64,000 bases of DNA from Hemerocallis citrina (taxonomy: Eukaryota; Streptophyta; Magnoliopsida; Asparagales; Asphodelaceae). A model generated the notes under the pieces. The model saw nothing but the letters and a program-made list of their open reading frames with translations. It had not been told where the DNA came from and did no database searches. Location: assembly GCA_017893485.1 (NCBI GenBank), contig CM030360.1, forward strand, positions 6,932,467 to 6,996,466, read 5' to 3'. The position numbers were made by a program, and so were the translations under genes. Positions 10,191 through 20,885 of the stretch are shown piece after piece; the stretch's first letter is position 1; each line of letters opens with the position of its first letter.

Positions 10191-10615
10191 GTACTTGTGG
10201 TAGCTGAACATGGAGATCACGTAGAGAGTGACTGGCATTGGTGACGAGGATATGAGAGCGAACACCTTCAAGATATGGACGAATATTGCCCAAGACAAGA
10301 ACGACAAGAAGGGCCTAACATTGCTACTGCTGGACAGCGAAATCGGCAGAGTATGAGTGATAGATCTTCCATTCTTCTAAGAACTGATTGAAGCGGGATA
10401 GATAGGCATGAATGTCGTCACCTTGCTTGGTCTCGATGGCATCACGAAAGATATCATATAGGCGCTGCATGTTATTAGAAGAGGAGTACATATTATGAAT
10501 GGTATCCCAGATCTCTTTGGCTGTGTCGAGGAAAGTGATGGAGGTGTAGATATCCCGGTCCATAAAATTGGTCATCATATATAGTGACAATCAAGTTATC
10601 ATCGCGATTCCATAC
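9600..10615 (-). pseudogene. Ty1-copia gag to protease fragment, broken
   Basis: Read on the minus strand, 10590-10324 encodes a copia gag block of about 88 residues with TAKEIWDTI, RLYDIF and a QGDDIHAYLSRFN motif, typical of the UBN2/copia gag family. A Gly-rich segment, a CCHC knuckle (about 10020-9980) and the DSGAS protease motif (about 9790) follow. A frameshift lies just upstream of the gag block, where a W-N-R-D-D-N segment is in another frame. A one-base deletion breaks the knuckle. The 5' end is lost at the LTR boundary (10616) and the 3' part at 9600. It is a dead fragment. Confidence 0.8.
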
Positions 10616-13600
10616 CGTCAAGCCCCGCTTCCCACTATACGAAAATACAGGCACGCAACTGAGGTCCAGCGAATGATATTGTAACTCCTTATCCCAGTTG
10701 TACGTATTTTATTACGTGAAATTTTGTGCTTCAATTTTCAGATCAGTTTTATTTTTCTCTTTGGACTCTTTATCTAAAGCCAGAATATTTTTCTGATCAA
10801 TTCCATAATTTTGTGATTTTTCGATCAAAGTTTAAATACAAATTTTAACCCTGATTAATCATAATCCTAATCCTAACCCGCTCATGCTAATAACTCACTC
10901 ACAGCCAAACCACCCTGCCTAATTTTACGCCTAACTCCACGACTTCTCCTCCTTGTTCTCTTTTTTTTACACCTCTGCTCTCATTTTTCTACACCTCCTA
11001 ACCTATACTATATATTATATTATATATATAATATACACCTTGCATGCACCGCGTTGTCCATCTCCCTTTCTTTCTATATATATGCACACATACATGAAGC
11101 AATCTCACTACATATTCTTCTTTTCTTCTTTGCTTCTCCTCCTCCCGCCATCATCTTCATTTACCTTCTTCACACCCGAGAGCCCAAGCCAACCCCTGAG
11201 CTCCACTTTATCCTCCACCTTCGAGTCAACGACTCCGCTTCTACGGTCCCGTGAACCCCGAAAAACAACCCGACGCCGCGTCATCTCCTCGTTGTTGTTG
11301 TCACTCATCACCGTTGCTCACCGTTGCTACCGTTGCTCGCTCGCTGCCGTCTTGCCGCCATTCTTACTGCCGTTTTGCCGTCGTCCGTTGCCGACGTCAC
11401 TTCTTCTTTCCGTGGTTAACACCACCACCGTAATCATCACGTTATAAGGCAAGTACCTTGTACACTCTTTTTGTTCTCGTACAAGCATTTTCCTTGGATT
11501 CGTGGCAGGTAGTCTAGTTATCATCATGTTTTATTGTCAACCTCCGTTCAAGTCACTGGTTTCATGCTATATCAACTCAAGAGTAAACCGTTATTACATT
11601 TCGAATCGTGTTACCGAATATCGAATATTCAACCTTACTATCTCTAAATTTCTTGACCTTGCACTAAGAATTCGACCATGTTCCCGATACTGGATTGAAG
11701 ATTTTTTTTCTTGGAAATCATAGCCCATCGAGTTTCAAATCCAGAACATCTTACGGTTTCTCAATCGGATGTATAGATTGTGAGATATCGCGATTTTAGT
11801 ACTGTCATATCGTGAATTTCTGAACTTGCACGGGATCACTAACCGGTCTCTTGTACAGAGAATTTTACCATGTTCTCAACACTGGATCGAAAAACATTCT
11901 ACATAAAAATCGTAGCCCTTCGAGTCTAGATATCCAGAACATCCTACAGTTTCTCAATCCGATATATAGATTGTGAAATATCGCAATGTTAGTATTGTGA
12001 CTCTGAATTTTCATAATGCGCGCGAAACATCGAAACCAGCGAAGAATGGATTTGTACGCATAGCTACTGTCTCTAGAATGTATCGTGTGAATATGCGTTG
12101 GAACCAAAAAAGAGTCTACTTTTTAGAATCTCTGACGGAATCAGATTTGCTTTTCTGTAACAACGGAAAAGTGAATTTGAATGCAGATATGTCAAGTTGT
12201 CTGAAAAATTCATCTCTACGTTTTTGCATATAAACCCATTATTTTTCATATTTAATGAACTGAATGTATTATTGTTTTTGTAATAATAACTTGAATAGAT
12301 ATAATAGGTTGATAGCATGCATTTTTGTAACCCCTATTTTTCATTTTATGTATTTTGGTGTGTATTTTTCATTTTTGTGTATTTTATCTCTCTTATATTT
12401 TTTCAGAACCGTATATTGGATTATTTTCAATATATATTCTTTTCTTTTCATTTGAGCTCCTTGTGTTGATTGTTCATTGTTTTGTTCATTTTCGCCATTT
12501 TGAGCATTTTTTTCTCATTTTCTTGGCCTCGTTCATTTTTATTATTTATTTTGGTGATGAGATGGATTTTTGGAAGTGATTTACCCAAATTATGATTTTT
12601 GGCCCTTAAGGAGATTTTTAGGAGCCATAGAATTCTTTATATATTGTATCTCCATTTGAATTTGACCCAATATATATTACCCATTTGTATACCTATTAAT
12701 TCATATTGATATCCACTACCCATTAACCCACAATTAACCCATATATATAACCCCTAATCTCCCTTAAATCCTAACCCTAATCCTATTTTCTCCTCAAAGT
12801 TGCTCCCGGCCTCCTTTTCCTCTCAATTTTCCATCCGGCCTGTGCTTCCCTTCCCAAACCGACCAACACCTCCCCTCCAATCCGGCCATCAACACCATAC
12901 AACATTCCCTTCTCCATCCATACTTCAATCTCCAACCCTACAACGCTAAACCACCCTCCTTGTGGCCGGCCATCTCCAAAACAGCACCCCATCATCCCAA
13001 AACAGTGCAAGGCCTTCTCTTTGTGGTGTTTTTGAAGTGGGTATCATCCACTTTGGATCGTGCATTAAGGAGATTGATCGTAGGGCGTTTTTGGTTCGTG
13101 GGTTCGCTTGGATTCGCGCTAGGAGAGATTTTGTTCGTGGTTTTTGCACTTGGATTCGTTTGCATCGTATTTCACTCCATTAAGAGGCAAGTAACTTGTA
13201 CAATATTTCATTAGGTTGATACAAGTCCAAAAATTCACATATAGTGTAGTTGGGTCTAGAGATGGCTAAAAATTGTATTTTTATTTTTGGGTTTTGTCTC
13301 TATTGTGTAAATCATGCCATAGATGACTTATGACATGAAAATTGATAGGTTGATAACCTAGGTTTACCCAAAACTCGATTTTGATCGTGTATGTGACATA
13401 TTGCATGATACGTGTTTGATTGATTGCCCATGTGAAAATATTAGGCTTGGACATGTTAGAAACCCGTAAATATGATATTTAGATGATTGGTAGGCTGTGT
13501 TTCAAATTTGGTTGAGTTTGGTTCATTATTGTGAAAGTTATGACGTTTCTAAGTTGAGTTGTGAAATCTGGAATTTGCGGGCTGTGCTATGTTGTTTGTT

Positions 13601-15796
13601 GTTTTCACCTAGGCTAGGGTCCGAATTTCAACTTGGAAATTAAAAGTGAAATCTAAATAATTTAATCTATTTTCAAACCCGACTGATTTTACTGCATTTG
13701 GAGTTCGTATGACTGAGATATGATAATTTTGGTACAGACGTGTCGGTAGTTTTCAGGTTCAGTTTTGTGTCAATTTTGTGAACTATTTATTTTCAAGACT
13801 TAGGTTATACATAATATCTTGCTATAATATTTTGCGCAGTGTTTCCTCATGATTTTAGGGACTTCTCAGATTTTTGGTGTATTTTAAAGATGAGTTTGGT
13901 GTGATGTTTCATATCATTTTCTAAAATCTACTTTTGCTGTAATTTGCGTGCTGTTCTATGTTGAACCCAGTTTTCACCCTAACTCCTTATGTTTTATGAA
14001 AATTATTTGAGAGATATGAAAGTTCGAAAAATCTATCTATTTTCACATCGTTTTGGCGGAATTGGATTTCGATTCAGTGATTGCGAGATATCCCTATTTT
14101 CGTACAGCAGTGTTGAGAAATTCCAGATTCGTCAAACCATGTTTTCGTATTACTTCTTATTTTTGATGACTTATCTATACTTACTGAAATATTATAAAAC
14201 TTGTTATTTTGAGTCTATACATATAGGGGATTACCCCAGATTTTTCTTGGAATTATTTGATACGTTTTCATGCTGTCTTTATGCGTTTGAAGTCGTTCTC
14301 CTGTTTTCTGGCTGGACATAAATTTCGTATTCAAATCAGTTTTGAGTTGAGATATTGTGAACTAGTATGTGACTTATTTATATGCGTTGGAAGCGTGTGG
14401 ATGTCTAGTTTTTAGATCCTTCGACGGATCTAGATTTGCATTTATGTAGAGTCGGGAACCTTTGTTTTAGTACTGACTGGTCGTGCTGTCCTGATTATAA
14501 ACATACACTGTTTTGCTCGTTTATGTGACTGTATATTATCCATGCACGCTGATTTGTTTCCCTGAACCTAATACTGATTATACCATGTTAGTTTGACCTT
14601 GTTTAGTACACTTTCATGTCTGTTGATAACAATAATGAAAGTAACCAAGCCGGGGTTTAAGGGAAGATCGAGTAGTGGATAATATGGTAACGTATACTTG
14701 GAAGGGAACTAGTGTTCCATACTGTTACTGTTATCTGACCCTGTCTACATTACTTCTTATATGAAGGTGTAGAGTACAAGAGAACCACTAGGTTCTGACT
14801 GTTACTGTTACTGTTTTCTGACCCTGTCTACATTACTTCTTATGTAAGAAGGTGTAGAGTAGAAGAGAACCACTAGGTTCTGACTGTTATTGTTACTGCT
14901 AATGTTGCTGATACCTGAGTACACTGCCCCATCATGGTCCCCTATGAAATTTTACTAAAAGAAACTGTTTGTTGTAGCAACCTTGTGATATAATTTGGGG
15001 CGCATGAAGTGCTACCTAGCTAGTAATACACACAAGACTGTAAGAACATAAAACTGATACTATAGAACTGAATACTGTTAGACTGCTACTGTTAGACTGA
15101 GACTGACGTACTGAGACTGTTACACTAATACTGTTAACCTGATACTGCTATACTGTTATCCTGATCCACTGAGATACTAAGATACTGTTACTAGAGACTG
15201 TTAGATACCTTATGACACTGCCTTAGACATAAAACAACTGTACTGTTAGGATACCATGCTAGATATTATTGTTGATACATTAGGACATGTTATTAGTTAA
15301 TTTTTCCATGTGCTTGTATCTTACATTATTTGTAACCCGCGACTTGCAATTGACGGGTACTTGTTTTCTTCTTTTCTCTTTTTGTGCAAATTTCCTTAAT
15401 TGCATATCAGGACGGTCAGCTGCCTGAAGGTATTGGGGAGATGATGTTTTAAATGCTGGAGACTTGCTTTATTATTATTATTTTCATTGTTGCTTGAACT
15501 AGAATAAAATGTATTTGGTTTATTTGGATATTATTTGTATTTGGGCGATGTGACCTAGGATATTATTTTTCTCCAGACTCTGATTTATTTGAGAATACAG
15601 TATTTGATTTTAAGTAAATATTCTGTTGGTAAACTTGTTTCAATGTTGCATGTTGGTTCCACCTTTTGCTTCCGACTCTGATAAATTCTGTGATGTGTTG
15701 TAAAGATTTCTGAAACAGCTTAAGGATGATGAAAATAATTCGCTGGGCTTTTGTTACGTACTCGTATTCTGTATTTTTGGGAAGCGGGGCGTGACA
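10616..15796 (+). mobile_element. Very long chromovirus-type LTR, possibly two related LTRs in tandem
   Basis: The ends are inverted matches: a start near CGTCAAGCCCCGCTTCCC (first base mutated from T) and an end GGGAAGCGGGGCGTGACA. No internal gag or pol is visible, so this looks like a solo LTR. The 5.2-kb length is large and the body is internally repeated. A GGCAAGTA(C/A)CTTGTACA block occurs at about 11450 and 13190. A TATGCGTTGGAA block followed by a TTTTTAGA...GACGGA motif occurs at about 12090 and 14380. A block around CAGTTTCTCAATC is duplicated at 11750 and 11945. A composite of two related LTRs is therefore as likely as one. The flanking 5-mers (CATAC, ATTTT) do not match. Confidence 0.65.
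14721..15250. repeat. CTGTTA-rich degenerate repeats within the LTR
   Basis: A unit of about 83 bp (TCTGACCCTGTCTACATTAC through CACTAGGTTCTGACTG) occurs twice in tandem at about 14734 and 14817. It is followed by a stretch dominated by ACTGTTA/GATACTG words down to about 15250. It is non-coding. Confidence 0.7.
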
Positions 15797-15895
15797 ATTT
15801 TATACCACTTGATAATTTATAATAACTACTCTCGATACATGTACCCGTTATATCTCATACCATGATTACTGCCCTTGATATTTTTCTAGATTAAC
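15797..15895. mobile_element. Left flank of the Athila-type insertion (LTR remnant)
   Basis: This is a short AT-rich stretch between the end of the preceding LTR and the TTAAC target site. It should be continuous with 22628 onward once the Athila-type element is removed. On its own it is not recognisable. Confidence 0.4.
15891..15895. repeat. Target-site duplication TTAAC (left)
   Basis: TTAAC lies immediately before the LTR that starts at 15896 and recurs at 22623-22627 right after the second LTR. This perfect 5-bp match defines the insertion. Confidence 0.92.
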
Positions 15896-17631
15896 TGATG
15901 TTGATATTTGCAAGTGTACAAAATCGCACAAGTAATATGATAGATGAGTAGAGTGTCGAACCCACAGGGACTAGATATTTTACTGAGTACCGATATCACT
16001 AGATTAATCACAATTTGGAAGATCGAATTTTTTAAGTAATAAAGCAACTAAATTTCCTTAATCTAATTATCTAACTAAATTGGTGAAGAGGGAGAGGGCT
16101 GTGAAACTATGAAGCACTTGTACTTTGTTTAAAGTTAAAAATAGTTCTAGGGCTCTTGGTTCACCTCGTTTATCACACACACAAATTATAATTCCTTATA
16201 AATAAAAATATTATTTTTCCCAAATTGTCGACCAAAATCCTAAAGATATTAACCACTCTATCAACGTAGTCTAAAAATTATTCTCAATTAATCATTTGTC
16301 TATCCACCAAATTATTAATTTAGAAATTGGATTTCTTAACGGTCACGTCCTCCAATATACGGTCTTAATTTTTATTAATCACAAATTACCTGTTCGGTCT
16401 CTTTATGATTTGAAAATTCATACAAATGTCTATCCACCATGTTGTACGCATAAATAATAAAAATTAAAACACAATCAGGAAAAATAGAGAAATAAAAAGG
16501 AATTAAAATTTGTGTTCAAAACTTGGCTACATCTTAGCCTCTAGAACAATAAATTCAGTTCATATTTGTTTGGGATTGCATCAAAAAATATAGAGAAGAA
16601 AAGATTAAAGAATACAAAATTTAAGTCAAACCACTTTTCTGTCTCAAAAGTCGGAGCCAAAATATTGCTGTCACGCGCCGTCAATCAACGTATCAGTCTG
16701 TCACACTGCCGTTGTCGGGCCGCGTGTCCCAAAACTAGTTTGCCACGTCAGCTGCTCTGGATACCGTGCCGTCAGATAGCAGACCTGTCACGTCTGCTTG
16801 GGAACTGCGCCTGTTCTGAACGAAGAAGAAGCAGCCACCCGTGTGGGGCCCAGCGCTTCACGCCACGTCAGCGAAAACAGCTCCAGCCTCCGTCTGCGCG
16901 TCTGGTCAGCGAAGTCAACGCGCCAGCTGTCGCGCGTCAGCTGCTGCTCCACGTGGGTCCCGCCTGCCGCTGACGTGTGCTGTTTCTCTCCTTCTTTGTT
17001 TGTTACCGCACACAAGAGACAGCTTAAAAGCTGTCTCTGTCTCTCTTTTTTTTCTTCTTTTTTTTTATTTAATAATTAATATGATTAGTAGCCGTCACCT
17101 CCTAACCCTTATTCTCTCTCCTTTGCTTTATATTTATAGAGAACGAAATAGGAGTTTAGGGTTTGCACTTTTTCAGAAAAGTCCACATTCTTCCTTTACT
17201 TCCTTCCTTTTATAGTGCAGAATTTTATTTGTTTCTCTTTCCTTCTTTTCTGCCTTTTCTGCTCACCACGTGCTTCTGCATACACAAAATAATACCTGAA
17301 ATTAGGATTTTTAAATAAAATAAATTTAATTAGTTTAAAATTAATTAAACTAACTATATATCATATTAGCGTATAAAAATCCTTTTACAATTTATTTGTC
17401 ACACTTTTAAGTCAACAAAACAATAAAAAATGATAAATCAATTATTTTACTTTGTTTATTGATTTTCTTTCACAAATTTTTACTTTTTGCATCAAAAATA
17501 TTATTTCTTCAAAAATAATTAATTAAATCAAATCTTATAGAAATATGATGAATTATAGACAATATCAGCGAAAACAAGTCATTTTAATAGGTAAATGAGT
17601 ACAAATATTTGTATATAAATCCGACACATCA
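15896..17631 (-). repeat. Athila-type 3' LTR (left on the + strand)
   Basis: A 1,736-bp terminal repeat that begins TGATG and ends CATCA on either strand. It carries a GC-rich island (about 16660-17000) with several ACGT-core motifs, upstream of a minus-strand TATA box. It is nearly identical to 20886-22622. Open frames inside it occur identically in both LTRs and have no recognisable domain. Confidence 0.93.
17131..17138 (-). promoter_or_regulatory. TATA box of the Athila-type LTR (3' copy)
   Basis: The minus strand reads TATAAATA inside CTATAAATATAAAGC. The equivalent box in the promoter-bearing 5' LTR is at 22122-22129. Position and context fit the U3 promoter of the LTR. Confidence 0.6.
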
Positions 17632-17650
17632 AATACCCCCAAACTTAAGA
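17632..17650 (-). promoter_or_regulatory. Polypurine tract of the Athila-type element
   Basis: Immediately inside the 3' LTR, the minus strand reads CTTAAGTTTGGGGGTATTT, the plus-strand priming site for LTR element replication. A close second copy of this purine block is at about 18546-18562. Confidence 0.7.
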
Positions 17651-17939
17651 TTTTGCTTGTCCTCGAGCAAAAAGTAGAATCATAAACAAGGGAATAATAA
17701 TAGCAGGCTCAACCCATCACACCAAGAATTCTTATCATGCAAGCATCAAAATTACAATTAAAAATATAAACAATTGCAAATAAAGTCAACCTAAGCATAC
17801 CCACTTTCTCCAGTGCAATTATTTATTCATAATTCCCAAAAAAAAATCGCATTTGTCATGCAATTAATGTAATTATAGTATGCAACAACTCAATCTGTGA
17901 TTATCCCTTCTCTCTACTACAAACCGAGTAGCAAACTAG

Positions 17940-17976
<37 letters not shown>

Positions 17977-18996
17977 TTTTTTTAGTCTCTTCTTTAAGTT
18001 GTCACTTGCCTTTTTACGCGAATGCAAATCATTTGTGATGAATTCACCCGGTTACTCAACAAGTCACAAACATAAAGTGCTTTGCATACTCATATTTCAA
18101 GTTGCCGTTTTACGTAAAAGTAAACATTTGTGATGAATACCCCTAGTTACTAAGCAACTCAAAACATTGGAGTAGATTGACTTCATATTAAATTTTTTTT
18201 TTTTTATTATTATTATTTTTTTTTCATTATTACTCTATTTACTTAAACTCTGTTTAGGACTAGATCAAAGGGGATAATCATAAGAAAAAGCATCGCATTT
18301 GTCTTTTATGTATAATAGCATGACCCACACAATTTTGTAAAGAATTTTGAAACTCAACAATCCTAAAGTAAATAAGTATGCTTAATATTGCTTTATAAAA
18401 AAAATTGTTTATACCAAAAAAAATTGTCTTTTATGCTTATCACCATAAAGAACTCAAAAGTATAATGGTGAGCCTAATTGAAATCCTTTTTAAAATTTTG
18501 TTTTTCTTTTCTAAAATAATAAAAATAAAAATAAATTTGTAAACCTTCCCCCCAAACTTAAATATCACATTGTCCTCAATGGGAAAGGAAAAGAAAAACA
18601 AAAAGAATGCAAAAAGTTTAGAATATCTCCCCTGATTCGTCTTTAAATTTCTGCACGCGCAGCATTCAGTATTTTGGCGATATCTGGAGCTGTAGATGTC
18701 GAAATGGGCTGAATTTTTTTTTGCTGGAAAGCTAAGACAATTGTCTACAACTTCTCTTTGAATCAGTTTTCCAGATTTTGACTGCAAACTGCTCGAAAAC
18801 AGCCATCAATGCAGGTGCTCAAAACAGCTCCGCCCGGCGACTTTCAAAATTGATGCAATCTTACAAAATAAAATCAAAAATTAAAATAAAATAAACTAAA
18901 AGATCAATCAAAACTAAATGCAATAAAATAAAACATGGGTTGCCTCCCAAGAAGCGCTAAGTTTTAAGTCTTCAGCCAGACATGGGGGTGAGATGG
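17651..18996. other. Non-coding internal region of the Athila-type element
   Basis: AT-rich sequence between gag and the polypurine tract, with T homopolymers at 17943-17974 and about 18197-18226. A near-duplicate 30-40-bp motif (FREE of coding) built on CCCAAACTTAA...TTGTCCTC is found at 17637 and 18549. No pol or env-like frame is visible. In autonomous Athila elements pol would lie here. Confidence 0.7.
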
Positions 18997-20682
18997 CTAA
19001 GTAACGCCAAGATCCAACAACATTAACACATCCTTTCTAATTTTCCTTTTCAGATGTGGATCAGGTTCAAGTTTCAATTTGAGGCGTTTCCTTTTAGATG
19101 ATGATGTCTTCGATTCCCCCACCTCTTTAAATTTATGCTGCAAAAATGAATAAATAGAAGGTTCAGCATCCAAGTACATAACATTTTCAAAAATATTTTC
19201 TTTAACGGTTTGAAAAGTTGTTAAATTTGTTGGACATACTTCTATAGGTGATTTTTCAAATTTAGCCTTATGTTCCTCGCCCACAATTAAATTAATTTTA
19301 CTTACTTGGAAAGATGACTGTTCTTCAGAAGGAAAATTTATAGAATTACAAACATCATACATTACTTGCTCATGTTGAATTTGTTCCTCCACAATTTGTT
19401 CTATCTCACTTTGCTTTTCAACCACATTATGTTCTTCATTTTCTTCTTGTGGTTGTTCAATTGTCCTCCCGCTTCCTAGTGTTATAGCCTCAACATGCTC
19501 CTTGGGATGGACAACTGTATTGCTTGGCAATGATCCTGCAGTTTTTTCATTAAGAATATTTAAAATTTGACTAATTTGTACCTCAATATTTTGAATGGAA
19601 GCCGAAGTTGAATTTGCAACATTGTGGATTGCCAAATCTGTCTTTTGTATGTAGTGCTCAAACATATCTTCAAGCGTCGACTTCTTTTCTTGCTGTGGAA
19701 AAATTTGAGGTGGTATAACTGCTTCTTGATTGTAGTTCCATGGATAATTGGGGGTGTTTCTCCATTCTTGATTGTATGTGTTTGCATAATGATTGTTTTG
19801 CATTTGAAAGTTTGACACAAAATGTTCTTGTACTGCATTTGATGGAGCAAAAGGGTTCCCCACTTGACAATCTGAACTTGCATGATTTCCTGCACAAAGA
19901 TCACAAATCATATTAGATTGCATAACATTAAAATTTGTATTTTCTACTTGTTTATATAAAATATCATTTTTTGTATTTAAAGTAGAAAAAGGATCAAGTT
20001 CAAAAACTCCAGCCACTTTTCTTGGCATCGTTCTCTCTGAAGACCACTGGTAATGATTTGATGTCATCTCCTCTAAAAGATCATAGGCTGCTTGGTAAGT
20101 TTTTCTCATCAGTGCGCCACCAGCTGCTGCGTCAACCATAGATCTATGTGTAACTCCCAAACCATTATAAAATGTTTGCATTTGCAGCCATTTTGGTAGT
20201 TCATGATTAGGACACTTTCTCAATAAGTCTTTAAACCTTTCCCATGCATCATACAAAGACTCGGTCTCAAATTGAGTAAATGTGCAAATGTCATTTCTTA
20301 GCCTTGCGGTCTTTGCTGGTGGAAAATACTTGGCTAGAAACTTTTGTGCAAGTCCCTCCCAAGTAGAAATACTACCTGGTGGTAGATAATGTAGCCAAGC
20401 CTTCGCCTTATCCTGCAGGGAAAAAGAAAAGAGTCTCAGTCTAATTGCATCGTCTGATACACCGTTGTGTTTGAAAGTGTCACAAATTTCTAAAAAATCT
20501 GCAATGTGAGCGTATGGATCCTCGTGTGGTAGTCCCCAAAACTGAACAGTCTGTTGAAGCATTAGAATCATCGCCGGTTTAATTTCAAAATCATTAGCTT
20601 CAATAACCGGCTTCTTTATGCTTGACTCATAAATTGAGGGCATAGCATAGTCTCTCAAAGGCCTATTTTCATCGTTCGCCAT
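18997..20682 (-). CDS. Athila-type Gag polyprotein
   Basis: 561 residues from the ATG at 20682. The conserved retrotransposon-gag core lies at about residues 35-215, with PYAHIADFLEICDTFKHNGV, AKAWLHYLPPGSISTWEGLA, FLAKYFPPAKTARLRNDI, ESLYDAWERFKDLLRKCPNH and MVDAAAGGALMRKT, all hallmarks of Athila Gag. A single knuckle-like C-D-L-C-A-G-N-H-A-S-S-D-C motif sits near residue 260. The C-terminal half is Gln/Asn/Glu-rich. The frame is fully intact, so the element may still make its own particle protein. The protein stops without a protease or reverse-transcriptase extension, which marks the element as non-autonomous. Confidence 0.92.
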   Translation of the reverse strand: MANDENRPLRDYAMPSIYESSIKKPVIEANDFEIKPAMILMLQQTVQFWGLPHEDPYAHIADFLEICDTFKHNGVSDDAIRLRLFSFSLQDKAKAWLHYLPPGSISTWEGLAQKFLAKYFPPAKTARLRNDICTFTQFETESLYDAWERFKDLLRKCPNHELPKWLQMQTFYNGLGVTHRSMVDAAAGGALMRKTYQAAYDLLEEMTSNHYQWSSERTMPRKVAGVFELDPFSTLNTKNDILYKQVENTNFNVMQSNMICDLCAGNHASSDCQVGNPFAPSNAVQEHFVSNFQMQNNHYANTYNQEWRNTPNYPWNYNQEAVIPPQIFPQQEKKSTLEDMFEHYIQKTDLAIHNVANSTSASIQNIEVQISQILNILNEKTAGSLPSNTVVHPKEHVEAITLGSGRTIEQPQEENEEHNVVEKQSEIEQIVEEQIQHEQVMYDVCNSINFPSEEQSSFQVSKINLIVGEEHKAKFEKSPIEVCPTNLTTFQTVKENIFENVMYLDAEPSIYSFLQHKFKEVGESKTSSSKRKRLKLKLEPDPHLKRKIRKDVLMLLDLGVT

Positions 20683-20862
20683 GATAATGCACTTTATGTC
20701 CTGAAATGTAAATATCGAAAAAGAAAAAGAAAAAGAAAAAGAAGAAAAAAAAATAGAAAAACTAAAAAAAATTGTAAAATGATAATAAAATAAAAATAAT
20801 TACAAAAAATCCAAATTAGCAACAATCTAGCAATTTTCAATATCAATAAAAGAATAACTAGT

Positions 20863-20879
20863 CCCCGGCAACGGCGCCA
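20863..20879 (-). promoter_or_regulatory. tRNA-Asp primer binding site
   Basis: The minus strand reads TGGCGCCGTTGCCGGGG, complementary to the 3' end of plant tRNA-Asp. It lies 6 bases inside the 5' LTR. This primer choice is typical of Athila elements. Confidence 0.88.
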
Positions 20880-20885
20880 AAAACT

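Noticed and set aside
10953..11447. A 164-residue frame in the long LTR
   Set aside because: It is a pyrimidine-rich leader with low-complexity translation, also open in other frames. It is inside an LTR.
16566..17215. Overlapping frames of 75-135 residues in the Athila-type LTRs
   Set aside because: They are found identically in both LTRs (also 21557-22206), overlap one another in several frames and lie in regulatory sequence.
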